A stretch of 64,000 nt of DNA. Origin: Cryptomeria japonica (lineage: Eukaryota > Streptophyta > Pinopsida > Cupressales > Cupressaceae). Below are positions 20,940 to 33,599 of the stretch, piece by piece. The DNA lies in the NCBI RefSeq assembly GCF_030272615.1, contig NC_081415.1, forward strand, positions 370,205,667 through 370,269,666. The letters are read 5' to 3'. Made by a program: the position numbers and the translations under genes. The notes beneath the pieces are model-generated. The model ran no database searches and was not told where the DNA came from. It was given only the letters and a program-made list of their open reading frames with translations. The first letter of the stretch is position 1. Each line of letters opens with the position of its first letter.

Positions 20940-23608
20940 ATGGACTCATCCTTCAGCAAAAGAGGCAAAGAAGTTGAAAGACTCCCAGCCACCATGAAAT
21001 ACCATTATCAAGGATAGGTCTGTGTTTCAAAGCTAGAAGTTCAAGTTAGATGGGTCACCAATACTGAAATCGGCCATATAGAAATTGAGGATATTAAGAC
21101 TCAATTGGACAAACCTAGTCTCGAGGCCCTCCATAGGAGAATCAAGAGATCCGGCCTAGTTGAAGCTACTGCCTTTCCATAGCATTACAAGCACCGCGGT
21201 TCATAATGATCATTGCCCCATTTTATAACCCAGAGACTAGAAAGTGCACAGATGCACAAAGAAAAATAGTCATAGACTTGTGTCTAGATATGCTCAGGTT
21301 CATTTTTGGTATCCCAACCAGGGAGGAGATATTTATGTTAACCGAAGAAGAGGCCTTAAAGGAATGGAATGACAAAATATCAGCCAATAAGAGGCACATG
21401 AATACAAACTGGTTGGAAGAAGAAAGAAAAATAGGTCTCAAAGCAATGGAGATCCTGAGGGCGGATTTCAAAGAGCCTCAAAGAAACTTAATCATTATGC
21501 TTACCAGGCCCTTTGGTAAGCTAGATTGCAAGCATTTTCATCCCTGGATGTTCCAATCCATGAGCACTATTTTAATAAGGAAACAATACATTTATTAGCC
21601 GCAGATCCTCTCCGACAATATCTGCAAGCAAATGAAAGAAGTTTAGCATACCCAAAAGTTCTTTTTTACATCATATGTCATTTGGGTAGCTGCTAGAGCT
21701 GGAAAGTTTCCAAGGCTGCAAGTAGAAGGTCAATTCGGAGAGGAGGAAGGACTGAAAAAGGTATGGGAGTATTATTCCCAACTCACTCTAGCCAATACAA
21801 AGGCTCATTTCAAGAGAGTTAATGATGCCTTCATTTTCCCAAAAATAAACAAATTGATAGGAGATCCAGGATATCGGATTATCCTAGAGGCCATGGCTAT
21901 CATCTGAGAGTGGGCATGTTGGTTTATCCAAAACCCATGCTCTACTTACATCAGAGTTAGTAGATTCATAGGGAACCCAATGTTGCTACCCCGATACTGA
22001 AATGATAGGATAATTTTCCTAGAATATGTAGGGCAGCTTGTGGGCCTCCAGTCACTTTTGTCATCAAAACACAAAGCAGGTATCGATTTCTCAGTATCTA
22101 CTGGGTACTTTGCATGTTCTAAGATACAAGTGGCCAAATTAGCAGAACAAGAGCTTCAAGATTTGAACTTGAAGGAGTATGATCATGCTAGGGAGTTTTA
22201 TGATCCCTATGGGAAACTTAAACAAGCTATGCCTAAGACATATAAGGGGCACAAGCCTAGCCTGGAGGACTTTTGGGCCAACCTGCAAGACAATTTTGAG
22301 GTTAGGGAGAAGAGCTATAATAGGTTATCTGTGCCATAGGTAAGAGAGTTCAAAATTGAGACTAACCTCCCTAAAGACCTTAGGGATGATGGGAACTTAC
22401 TTGATCTTGTTTATAAGGAATTAGGGATAGATAAAAGGCCCCTCTCCCCAATAAAGTGGTCTGCAAGTGAAGACATGATTATGGAAAAGATCTGCCAAGT
22501 AGTCATCAATAGGACCAAGCAATGGTTAGGCTAGAGGGTAAGGCCCAACATCACAAAGGTGAAACAGAAGGAATCCATTTCAGGGGTACCTCAATCAAGG
22601 GGCCATAAGGAGTACACCCGAAAGACAAGGTCAGCCTCAAGGAAAAATACCTCCACTGATCCAGGTGAGGATGACAAACCTTGAGAAAGTACTAAGGACT
22701 TAATCAAGAAACTCCAAGAAAAGATGAGGGAGTCTGAATTGTTAAAGAAGGCAACAGACCTGGGAGTGACTGATGGATTGGGAACAGTACCACTTAACAA
22801 AGCTCTCCCACTGAGGACAATTATAGGGCAAACTATAGGAGAGGGTACCCAAGAGCAAGAGGAAGATATAGAAATTACTAAGGATATACCTACTCAGTCG
22901 CCTTCAATGGAAGCCACACATGCTCCAAGCACTTATGCCCCTGCACCACCACCAACTAATATTCCCATAGGGTAGCCTGGAGTGCAAGGCTTCAGGTCTA
23001 CCACTAAAGGAGTAAAATTTAGAAACATTGAGTTGGATTCATATCAGCATGAAGAATATCTTGAGCAACAATGGTCATTGGAAGGTGATAAAGAAGGGGA
23101 TAAGGCAGAGGATCTATTGAATGAAAGATTAATTCTAACCCCTCAAGATCAAGAGGACCTCCTTAAGGACATAACAGTCAGGCAGGTTGGAACAGAGGCA
23201 AATGAGGAAGAGATGACATTCAATAAAGAGGTCAGTGGAAAATTGAGTGAATTACATAAGCAACAAGCTCTCCAAATCAATCTATCCTCCCAATTTACCT
23301 CACCTCAAGATCCTGGGCAAACAAAGGGAGAGGAAAAAGATGAAGTAGAGGAGCAAGCGGTCGTCCATGTTATAACTTCAAAAATAGTTTTGCATCAAGG
23401 TGAAAAGGATGAAAATATACCACAATGGCTTGAGTTCACTTTTGAGAAGAAAAAGAGAAAAGTAGAGCTTCCCAAGGTCACTTTACAACAAGTAATCACT
23501 GAGGAGCCACCGAAGGTTAAGAAGCTAAAAACCATTCATCATTTATCAAAAATGGACTCTGATGAAGTGATTGTAGATATGACAGTTCCACTCCAAGTTG
23601 AAGGATAG
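20940..23608 (+). pseudogene. ORF1 of D2, near full length, multiply broken
   Basis: Opens at the ATG at 20940, again 15 bp after a TTGCAG acceptor-like site, and can be followed for about 890 codons with many stops and a few frameshifts. N-terminal blocks match D1. A middle domain (22040-22450) contains KHKAGIDFSVSTGYF, ELQDLNLKEY, FYDPYGKL, a GHKPSLEDFW stretch and GIDKRPLSPIKW. The C-terminal half is acidic/Gln-rich with TLQQVITEEPPKVKK and a short HHLSKMDSDE motif. D3 shares all of these in order. No known enzymatic motif is seen; the role is unknown. Confidence 0.8.
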
Positions 23609-23642
23609 GCTTCTCCCAAGTATCAAATATCCTAGGTAAATT

Positions 23643-24142
23643 NNNNNNNNNNNNNNNNNNNNNNNNNNNNNNNNNNNNNNNNNNNNNNNNNNNNNNNNNN
23701 NNNNNNNNNNNNNNNNNNNNNNNNNNNNNNNNNNNNNNNNNNNNNNNNNNNNNNNNNNNNNNNNNNNNNNNNNNNNNNNNNNNNNNNNNNNNNNNNNNNN
23801 NNNNNNNNNNNNNNNNNNNNNNNNNNNNNNNNNNNNNNNNNNNNNNNNNNNNNNNNNNNNNNNNNNNNNNNNNNNNNNNNNNNNNNNNNNNNNNNNNNNN
23901 NNNNNNNNNNNNNNNNNNNNNNNNNNNNNNNNNNNNNNNNNNNNNNNNNNNNNNNNNNNNNNNNNNNNNNNNNNNNNNNNNNNNNNNNNNNNNNNNNNNN
24001 NNNNNNNNNNNNNNNNNNNNNNNNNNNNNNNNNNNNNNNNNNNNNNNNNNNNNNNNNNNNNNNNNNNNNNNNNNNNNNNNNNNNNNNNNNNNNNNNNNNN
24101 NNNNNNNNNNNNNNNNNNNNNNNNNNNNNNNNNNNNNNNNNN
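23643..24142. other. Assembly gap (500 N)
   Basis: Exactly 500 N between the end of D2 ORF1 and the promoter region of D3. Continuity across it is unproven. Confidence 0.99.
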
Positions 24143-24308
24143 CCTCGAAATCCCAAAGTGATGTTCTACCTATTTTCAGAGCCTCAGATCCCAAAATCCT
24201 AGAATCTTGATCTTCTCTACATTTTGTGTGTCAGACTTTGGAGTTTTAGGATCCCAAAACCTCGAGGTTGTTTGCATTAAAGGGTTGTATGGTTGCACGA
24301 GGGAGGAG

Positions 24309-24316
24309 TATAAATA
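24309..24316 (+). promoter_or_regulatory. TATA box of D3
   Basis: TATAAATA followed by TTTGTGCACTTAG, matching the promoter region of D1 and D2. Downstream are degenerate AACCCCGAAACC-type repeats (about 24560-25030) in place of the arrays of D1/D2. Confidence 0.7.
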
Positions 24317-25090
24317 GTGCAAAATTGGCCCTTTTGGCTCATTTGTGCACTTAGTCATTCCAATTATCTTAGCTCTCCTTCAGCGATTTTTCTCTCTGCG
24401 GTGCACATTTTATTGTCATGTTTCCTCTAAACGGTTGTTGTTGTCTTCCTCATTTTCTTTCTTCATGTTTCTTGCTTTTGTAGTTTAGAGTTTAGTTTAT
24501 ATTTCATGCTTTCAATAAAATCAATTTGTTTTATCAATCCTTAGATTTTTGGCATTATTCTCGCAATTTTGGGATTTCGGGTCCCCAAAACCCCGAAACC
24601 TCTTTTGGCCCTACTTTGAAACTTTGGGTCCTGAAGTTCTGAAGTCTCCTTTTGTAGAATTTTACCCCATTTTGGGGTTACGGAACCCCCAAATCCCAAA
24701 ACCCATCATGCCTTGAATTGTATACATTGGGATCTCAGAACAATGGAATCCCAGAAACTGTGAAGAATGTTAAGAACCCCCCTCGGAACCCTAGAACCTT
24801 GGAGTTCCAAAATCGAGTCTTGTACGATTCTTCCTACCCTAGTATTCGAAAACTCAAAAGTTTCAAAATGAGTCCTTTTTATTCTTTATCCCATCTCGGG
24901 GTTTCAAAACCCTAAAACCTCGAAACCCTAAAGTAGGTCCTTGTTCCTACATTTTTAAACTCGAGATCCTGGAACCCCAGAATCCCGAAATTGCTTGTAA
25001 TGGGTCCTTTTTAGACATCGAAACATCGGAAGCCCAAAGTTTTGAAGTTTCTCATACTTTATCAAATATCATGTAGCTGATTGAATATCT

Positions 25091-25101
25091 TTTGTTGCAG
25101 G
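25091..25101 (+). promoter_or_regulatory. 3' splice-site-like sequence before ORF1 of D3
   Basis: TTTGTTGCAG|G lies 14 bp before the ORF1 ATG. D1 (TTGCTTGCAG|G, ends 2069) and D2 (CTGCTTGCAG|G, ends 20925) have the same arrangement, which suggests that the leader contains an intron. The donor is not identified. Confidence 0.45.
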
Positions 25102-25114
25102 TCGATGCAGGCTT

Positions 25115-28100
25115 ATGGAACCATCTACTTCTAATCAAAAGAAGACCAAAGACGAGATAAAGTTGGAGAAAAACCCACCCACGATAAAGTACCAATACTA
25201 GTGTCAAACCTTGGTATCCAAGCTAGGTAAAGAAATACAATGGGTGACCAACATTGTTGTAGGACACATTGAGATAGAAGACATCAGAAAATAACTGACT
25301 TTGACTAATCTAGATGCACCATATAGATGGATCAAGAGATCTGGACTGGTTGAAGCCACAATCTTCTTGCAGGCTATGCAATCTCCTGAGCTAATTCCCA
25401 CAATAGCTGAATATTATAATCAAGAGACCAAAAACTGTGTGGATGCAACTTGTAATGTGATAATAGATATCTTGCCTCAGATTATTGGTATGACATACAA
25501 TATTCCAGAAATGGATGAAGTACACCAAACTACAAAAGAGGAGGCAACCTCCATAGTTAAGAAGAATGCCTCAAATTATAATCACCACATCAATGAGGCT
25601 TGGCTGGAGAAAACTAAAAAAATAGACCTTAAGGAAACAAACATCCTAAGGGAAAACTTAAAAGATGCACCAAAATATTTCGTAATCATGCTAAGCCATT
25701 CCTTTGGTCAACCAGACTACAAGCATTTCCATTTATGAATGTTTCATTATATGTATACAATTTTGATAGGGAAAGAGTATTTTGATTGGGCACAAATTAT
25801 TTCTGATAATATCCATGACCAGTTGACCAGAGTATTGCAAATGAAGAAGTTCTTTATGATTTCTTATATTATATGGGTAGTGGTACGAGCTGGCAAATGT
25901 CCAGGTCTTAATAAGGAAGGCAAGTTGGGAGAAAAGCCATGACATAAAAGGGTGTGGGAATATTATACTCAGCTCCCCATCACAAGAGATAAGTTTCACT
26001 TGAAAATAAAAAATGACTTGTTCATATATGTGGTCATTTTTAAATTGACAGGTGATGTAGGATATAGAATTTCACCAGAGGCTATGAAAATGGGGCTACA
26101 ATTGCTTTTGACCCTTAAACATAAAACCAGGCTCACATTCCCTATCTCATTGGAGTACTATTCTTGTGAAAATCTGCAAGTAGCTAAGGTAGCTAAACAA
26201 GAACTACAAGACCTTAGTTTAAATGAGTTTTATTATTCAAGAGATAAATATGATCCCTTAGGAGAACTAAAAAAAATGATGGCTCTTCCATATCCGGGTC
26301 ACCAGCTAGCATTGGAAGACTTTTGGGTGGATATGCAAGACAATTTTGAGGTTCAGGAAAGAATGTATCATAGATTGACATTTCCTAAAATCAAGAACTT
26401 CAATATAGAAACTAACATCCCCAAGGATCTTAGAGATGATGGAAAGGTACTCGATCCAGTATATAAGGAAAAGGGGATTGATAAGAGACCACTCTCTCCT
26501 ATCTGGTGGTTAGATTAGGAAATTGTTGATTTAGATATAGTTTCAGAAAAGGTGATAGAAAGAACAATGCAATGGTTAGGTTTGAGGATTAGGAAAATCA
26601 CCACAAAAGAAAAGAAGAAAGGTAAGGCTACTGATAATCATCAATCCAAAACAACCAAGGAGTATGCCAGAAGGACAAGGTCAGAATCAAGAAATAATAG
26701 TCCTATTGATCCTGAAACCACTGCACAAACAATTGACAATAAAGAACTCAAGAGACAGCTTGATACAAAAATGAAAGAGTCACAATTACTCAAAACAACT
26801 GTTGAGCATGAGATAACCATTGGATTACAAGAAATTACACAAGCTTCCATTCATCCTGTTGTTCCAACTATTGGGATCATGCGAGGAGAGGGTACTTCGC
26901 ATGCTAAAACCACTAAAGAGAAAGTTCTTCCCATGACACAGACACCGACACCTACTCTCGTTCCAATACAAGAACATGTAATTTTTCACAATATTGAAAC
27001 TCTCTGATCAAGATGATGAATACATTGTTGTAATTACTCAGAAAAACAAAGGTGAAACAAATCAAAGACAACCTACTATAGTTCATGCAACACCTAAGGC
27101 CCAAGAGGAACTTGAAATTCAAGTGCAACCTATGGAGGTGCAAGTGAAAATGATGGAGGAAGAAGGACATGAAGAAGAAGATGAAAGAATGGTCCTTACT
27201 CCTAGAGATCAAGAGATGTTAATCAAACAATTGGAATGTGATGGATAGAAATAGACAACCAAAATAGAAAAGGTGTTTGAGGAGGAGGTTACCAAAAAGT
27301 TAGAACAGTTAGCTAAATAACAAGAGTTAACTCTGAATCAGGTCCTTCAAGCGAACCTCACTCAAAATTTATCTGAACTTCTACAACAGCCATAGGTTCA
27401 TCCTCTCTAGAAAGAATAGGAACAATGAGAAGACAAAGAGACAAAATAGAAAAAAGAAACACGTAGGGTTACTGTAGAGGTAAAAGTGCAAGGGGGAGAT
27501 CAAGATGATAGTACACCACAATGGATAAGTTTTACCTTTGCTAAGAAGAAGAAAGTCATCCTTTCAAGCATCACTTTGCAACAAGTGATTACTGAATCTC
27601 CAAGTAGAGCCAAGAAGGTCAAAACAATTCATCATCCTTCTAGAACTAACACAGGAGACATAATCACAAGTATAGCAGCTTCTATACCGACTACTGAAAG
27701 GCAGTCTCAAGCCACCTTAAAATAACAAGTATCAGAGGTCAGTTTGGGTAAATGGACCAAGTTGGGAGAGGTTGCTACTTTAGTTAATGCAACTTCTATT
27801 GTTCAGACCAAGATGGAGAAAGAACATAAGACCAAAGAAGAAGTGAAAGCACAACTGATGGAATATAAACAATTGATTATGTATATAGCCAATCCACTTG
27901 ACTCCAGAGTAGATGACACCTTTCCATCTACCTCATCTCTCTCAAAAGGTGATATAAAAAAAATATATGATATGAGAGAAGTGGCAATAATAGTCAAAAC
28001 ATGGGCTCAAGATCACTTGAATAAAATCAAAATGTTCTTGCAAGATACACTGGACGTATTTGAAGAATCCCATTTCAACGAGAAAGTTCTTATTTATTGT

Positions 28101-28592
28101 TTTGCACAATGGGAACAACAACTCCTTAAGTTCTCAAAGAAACAAAATATACTTAAGAAAATCCAAAGATTGGGAGAGGAGGTGATTGCAAAGGAAGACC
28201 TACTAAGAGGAGAAAATATGAATAGCCTACAATCATGCATAGACATTTTGGACTTAAAGATAGAGATAATAGACTAGTGCCAGGTTCTTAAAGAACATCC
28301 CCCACTCCTCAATGTACTTGAACACTATGAGCAACTCATGGTTAAACTATTATGAAAATATGGTTACAACCTTAAGCAAGATGGAGTATTGCATCAAGAA
28401 ACTATACTTAGTAGGTCAGATTCTTACATGGCTGACCACTTTGCAATCACTATTGAGTTCAAAATAGAAACAATGAATAGATACATGTATGTGGTATTCC
28501 AGTGTCAGGGAGCTGAGGTGATACTTGATGAAATGGTTAGTAGGCTAGAAAGTACAAAGGAAGTACTCAGGGTGTCTAAATTCAGAATCTAG
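25115..28592 (+). pseudogene. ORF1 of D3, about 1,150 codons, broken
   Basis: The family is unknown, homologous to ORF1 of D1/D2. Order: N-terminal domain with GHIEIEDI and RSGLVEAT; middle domain with KMGLQLLLTLKHK, KYDPLGEL, GHQLALEDFW and GIDKRPLSPIWW; a Lys/Thr-rich linker; an acidic segment; TPQWISFTFAKKKK and TLQQVITE; then a long helical C-terminal domain (27744-28277, open for 177 codons) with KMEKEHKTKEEVKAQL and a final YMYVVFQCQGAEVILDE region. Stops interrupt at 25200, 25294, 25738, 25942, 26518 and others. No signal peptide or membrane segment. It precedes gag by about 1.5 kb and probably had its own reading frame; a regulatory or particle-associated role would be guesswork. Confidence 0.8.
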
Positions 28593-30192
28593 TATATTGT
28601 TGACCCTCTTGTTGCTTCCATAGACTGCTTCATCAACAACTACTAGAACTACAAGAAGAATAGAAGATAAATAGGTAGTTAGCCGCATAATACATGCCAA
28701 ACAATATCATCGCCATAAATCACTACAGTTCATCAATTGGCACTTTTTGTTACACTTTTTTTACTTCAGCTGATGCACCATCAAGAACTTGAACTACAAG
28801 CACTAGTTTAGTAACAGTTAAGTGGATTTCATAGGTAGCGAATTGCATGTCGACTGTGATTTCCATCTTTTTATAACTCAATCTTAGGCAAGATTTATTT
28901 CTAGGGTGTAGGGATGAAACACTATAAATTGTAAAGTTTGGGGCCATTTAGAGCGTTCGTGAATTGATGATTCAAGGTCATTTAACTAGAGAATTTAGTA
29001 CTTTTTCAGCAATTTCTTTCTTAGATCTATTTTATTATATATTTTTGAAGATTAATACAAACTAAGTTGTGGATTGCTTGATCTGCAATACGTGTCTTTG
29101 TAGTTGATTTTCTTCATTGTATGGTATCTTCTTTCATTTGAGTTAGAAACTTGTCCTTTCAATTTTATTATTTTTTGAATCATATTATGCATGTAAATGG
29201 TATATGAGGATGAAATAGTAGAGCAATTTTATGATCTTTTGATATCCAATTCTATTTATATGTGAGTTGATTGACTTTGCATATTTTTCGAATGTTATTT
29301 GAATGTTGATTGAATGTTATTGATAATACCTCTTTGTGATACACTGACTTTGTCATGCGCCTAGTTGTTAAGTATTGGTTTTATTATTATCTCTTATTAC
29401 CTGAACCTATCTTTTGACGTTTCTTTATTAAGTGGAAATCAGAAAATACAATAAAGCATTTTGTTTGTTTTGTTCCAACTAGTAGGCTCCTTAACAGATA
29501 CAGTTAGATCAGCCATTGAGTTACTCAACACCGTCATGACCTGACTACAAAGACCTTGGAGTTGTTAGTCTTAAGATTGACTCCTTTTTAGGAGAGGTGT
29601 TATACATTATCATATCCTACCTAACTGTTGGGGAGTGTGTGAAAACACCCGTCAACAAAAAAGGGCACTAGAGGGAGGGGCCCAAATGAAGCATTTAGAG
29701 TTATCATTACATTGTCACAACATGATCTAACATGGTACTCCCAGGAGATGGACTTCTCCAATTTACACAACCTAACCTTGGTTACGAACAAGAAGAAGTC
29801 ATTTCCCAACTCTATCCTCTTTATTATAATAGTAGAAATAATTACAAGAATTAGTTGTGCATGCACAAAGTGCTTGATAATGAAAGACAAAAAGGTAGAC
29901 ACATAGAAGTTGAAGTCCAAAGACAACTCCTTGCTGAAAGAAACCCTCACCCACCTCCTTAGCCACCAAGAAATTGAGGAGGAAACAAACTGGAGTATAT
30001 ATCATCTTTCTCTCTAGAGTGAGTTTATAGAGTTCTTAGGAGCATTCCTTCCCCATCAGGTGGTGGAATTAGGACCCATTAAAGAGAAACAAAGCTAAGG
30101 GACAGTCTTCAAAAAACACCCCTATACAATCATCTCAACCTACCATAGAAAACCAAGTCATATCAAGTCCCCAACCAATTTCTTCACCTTTT
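28593..30192 (+). other. ORF1-gag spacer of D3
   Basis: About 1.6 kb of AT-rich DNA without a supportable gene. The last few hundred bases (about 29880-30190) read partly as the degraded N terminus of gag (Pro-rich). Confidence 0.5.
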
Positions 30193-31223
30193 GTGAATCA
30201 AAATCCACCACAACTTTCAATGACATTATTTAACAAGACTCATACACCTTTGGGAAACATACCTAGAGGAATTCATGACTTGCTTAGGAACCTAGATAAA
30301 TTTTGTAGTAAATATGAGTTTGGGGGACCTAGGACAATAGAAGAGCATATCAAATCTATCAAGGATGCAGTTGTCCATAATCATATGGAACATGAAGATG
30401 TGGTATGCCGACTCTTCCCATATTCACTTAGAGACAATGAGTATAATTTTGGTATTTAACACTACCTCCAAACCTTGTTACCAGTTGGGATACCCTGGAA
30501 AAGGATTTCATTGCCCAATTTTGAGTATATGTAGATCCAATAACCCTATATCATTAGTTTTCTTGATTAAGGGAGTTTCCAAATGAACCCTTGACTACTT
30601 TCAACACAAGAATCCAAAGGGCGTACAAGAGGTTGCAAGACCCTTATCAAATTGCACAACTAGTAGCCATTGAAGCTTATTTTAGGGCCATTGATCCTTG
30701 GAGTGTGATTTTTATCAAACAAATTATAGTTGGAATAGATAGAGATTCCTTGGAAAAAGTCTATGATTTAACCATAAAATTGAACCAAGAATTGAATTAG
30801 ACGCCTAGAGGGATCAGACATAACCTTCCTATTGGCATGAATTATGGAAATTACAATCAGCTCCTAGGAGTAGCATCATCAACACCAGTCAGAGCACTGA
30901 CAATGTATCCCATTTCTCTAAATGAACCTCGACCAGTAGAAAATAAAAAAGAAAACCAACAAATGGTGACTCTACCCTTACAATGGACCAATCCCAATGC
31001 TACTGCTTCCCAGGTTCACTTCAATGATCAAACCCATGAAATGGTTCAACAATACAATGCTTCAGGTTCGGTAATGACAAACCAAGCAATCACCTCAGCA
31101 CCTGCCAATCAAGGTTCACACCTCTCCTTGGAAGCAGAAGCATTGAAGAAAATACTTTCCCAAGTCCCTTCTGACTTGAGCCAAATGAAGATGAATCATC
31201 AAGTAGGGTATAATCAATCATAG
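30193..31223 (+). pseudogene. Gag of D3 (retrotransposon gag domain), broken
   Basis: The structural protein of the element's particle. The typical core is readable: KYEFGGPRTIEEHIKSI and MEHEDVVCRLFPYSL, then, after a frameshift near 30455, SWDTLEKDF, then TFNTRIQRAYKRLQDPYQ. This matches the helical retrotrans_gag domain of plant Ty3 elements. A Pro/Gln/Thr-rich tail (30837-31223) follows, with no CCHC zinc knuckle that I can find. It is in several frames and not translatable as is. Confidence 0.78.
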
Positions 31224-31764
31224 TCATATAACAACCAATGTGAGTATCAAAATCAAAATCAAACCAAATATATAACCCCAAACCTTACAATAAGAAATGG
31301 AACACTGGTCCAAATAATGGGGGTGTCAACCATGACAAACTGTTAACATGGTTGACATGAATTTTATAACTAATTGGTGTAGGTTACACAATACAACATC
31401 ATACTTGGAAGTCAATTATGCTTAGATGGAGAAGATGATTAAGATCGCTAAAGCTGATTCATAGCTAAAAGGGTGTACCACCAAGGAACTTGATAAGATT
31501 AACACTACTATGCTAGTTGATACCTTCCTGTTTAGAGAATTTGAAGTAGAGGTTGAGGGTGAGCCACAAATTTACGATGCGCAAGATTTTCAGAATACAA
31601 GAAACACTTGCAATTTGATAAGTCAAGTAAAAGGACCATTTACTATGCCTATACCTCCCATGGATGGGAAAGTTCCACCAGATCCTACTATGAGTAATAA
31701 TCCTCCTCCACCTTAGGTCTTCCAAGGAGCATGTTCCAAACTTGGACAAGGTCAAGAGTACTCC

Positions 31765-32219
31765 ATGAAGAAATTATATGATGTTACAAGGGAAATGGAG
31801 AACATTGCTACCACAATGTCTCTAATGGAAGTATTTCAGAATTACCCCAAACAAAAAGAAGCTCTCCTCAAAAGGCTTGATCAGCTGGAATCCCAAAATA
31901 ATAAGGTCAAAATGGAAGGAGTGGAAGAAATTAATTCTACTCATCCGGATGCAACTAAGAACCCACTGTTCTTGCTGAGTATAAGATTTTCAGGATGAAT
32001 TTACACAATTGTTTGGTAGACTCAGGTGCATCTAGAAATGTAATGCCTTACTCTATCTGTCAGAAAATAGGAGTTAATCCAGTTCAAAACAACAACAAAG
32101 TAGTGAAACTGGACAAGACTAAGGTCAATGTAATTGGGGAATTGAAAAATGTATACATCCAACTAGGCATTGACCCTCGGGTATCCAATTATATAGATAT
32201 TCAAGTTGTGGACACCTAA
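31765..32219 (+). pseudogene. Aspartic protease region of D3
   Basis: The catalytic Asp motif is intact: LVDSGASRNVMPYSIC at about 32010-32060. It is preceded by a segment typical of plant Ty3 polyproteins (ATMSLMEVFQNYPKQKEALL). In the family this enzyme cuts the Gag-Pol polyprotein and acts as a dimer. After a stop at 32217, a LLNRDWCKNLGGY remnant (about 32230-32270) matches the usual region after the protease. The frame is otherwise open for about 75 codons on each side of one stop. Confidence 0.82.
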
Positions 32220-32998
32220 AGTATATAGGATGCTTCTCAATAGAGACTGGTGCAAGAATTTGGGTGGTTACTTCTCCTCATGTTTCACCTACCTATGACT
32301 TCCATGGAAAGGGGTGAGTAATTAGATATGGATTGATAGTGAACCAAAGTTGAAGAAAGTGATTATCGACTATGGAGCCACCAATGAAGTAGTCTATATT
32401 GAAGTAATCCCTGGGGTCTACAAGGTAAATGAAATCTTAACCTTCACAATCCCACCTACATTTGTGCCTCAACAACTTGATGTTGCTAATAACCTCAAGA
32501 GGTTTAGGAAGTTTATTACAAGGATATGACAAGGGATGCGGTTTTTAGGAGATGAACTCCAACTTGAAGACTTGTTGTTGCCACAGTGGTGCATAATTCA
32601 TCACCAAGAACAATTGGAGGTAGACTACATTTCTTGTAGGAATGAAGTTACAAAATTAATGAGTCATTTCCTTGAGGAAGATAATGATTACAATACGGCA
32701 CCTGAGGAATGTGAAAACCAAGATTGCAAAGTAGATATTCTTCAATGGGAGGAGAATAAGAAAGCAATTTATCAAACCATACCTCTAATTGAACCTCCAC
32801 TTGAACAACCCATTCCCATCATCACTAGAGTTCTCCCAAAGATAGAAAAGCTAGAGATAGATCAGACTTAGGAGCCCATAAAAGCCATTCCCAAAGAATA
32901 GTCATGAGTCTTAGATGAAACTCAAATCCCTATAACACCCATGCCTAAGAAGAAAAACACTAAGAAGTTCAAAGATGAAGTCTGGCTCCTCAAACAAT
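32220..32998 (+). other. Protease-RNase H linker of D3
   Basis: The segment codes for an acidic, low-similarity linker. The open part 32536-32871 (111 codons) is Glu/Pro-rich (IEPPLEQPIPIITRVLPKIEK). No domain recognised. Confidence 0.55.
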
Positions 32999-33400
32999 GG
33001 ATCTAAGTCGAAACAAGGTAGTGGGGTTGGACTTGAACTAATAAATCCTAAAGGAAAGGATTTCCTAGCCTCTTACTAACTCCAATTTCCTTGTACTAAC
33101 AATATGAATAAATATGAGGCTTTAGTCAGAGGACTCCTCTTCGCCTTCAAGAAAGGTGCCAAATGTCTAAAGTACAAGGAGATTCAGAGTTAGTAGTTAA
33201 ACAAGTGAGGAGTTAGTATGTGTGCCATGACAAAAGTCTTGTAGCCTATAGGAACCATGTATGGGGACTAATCAAAGACTTTGATGCTTTTGACATCCAA
33301 TCAGTACCCCAAAAGAGGAATGGTATACCAGATGACCTGGCCGTTGTTGTAAGTATGTTAGAACCCGCGAGTCAATCTCCTTAGAAAATATTTTTAGTAG
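32999..33400 (+). pseudogene. RNase H domain (extra, archaeal-type) of D3
   Basis: With two frameshifts the region reads as an RNase H fold of the RVT_3 class: a start with GSKSKQGSGVGLEL, then NMNKYEALVRGLLFAFKKGA (normally NNxAEYEAL), GDSELVVKQVRS, and IPDDLAV near the end. The first acidic residue of the catalytic set appears lost (DGS reads as GS after mutation) and GDSEL is kept. It removes RNA from RNA-DNA hybrids in its family. It lies before, not after, the reverse transcriptase. Confidence 0.75.
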
Positions 33401-33599
33401 AATTGGATCTGACACCTATTATACTTGACAATATTACTCACTTCAAAGTCTTTGAAGATGATAGACACATACAAACATTCCTCGCTAATTTTGGTGTTTT
33501 GAAGAACAAATTATAGATGAAGATGACAGGTCAGATGCTGCAATAGAAGAAGGAAAAGATGATATCCTTGATCTTCCCACTAATGTCATTCCCAAAGGG

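Larger units (their letters stand above)
19686..23642 (+). mobile_element. Ty3-like LTR element copy D2, 5' portion
   Basis: Starts TGTTATGCC like D1 and is collinear with it through both repeat arrays, TATA box, splice-site-like sequence and ORF1, then continues to the end of ORF1 before the second gap. It is inserted into element H. Gag and pol are not seen before the gap, so whether D2 had them is unknown. Confidence 0.75.
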
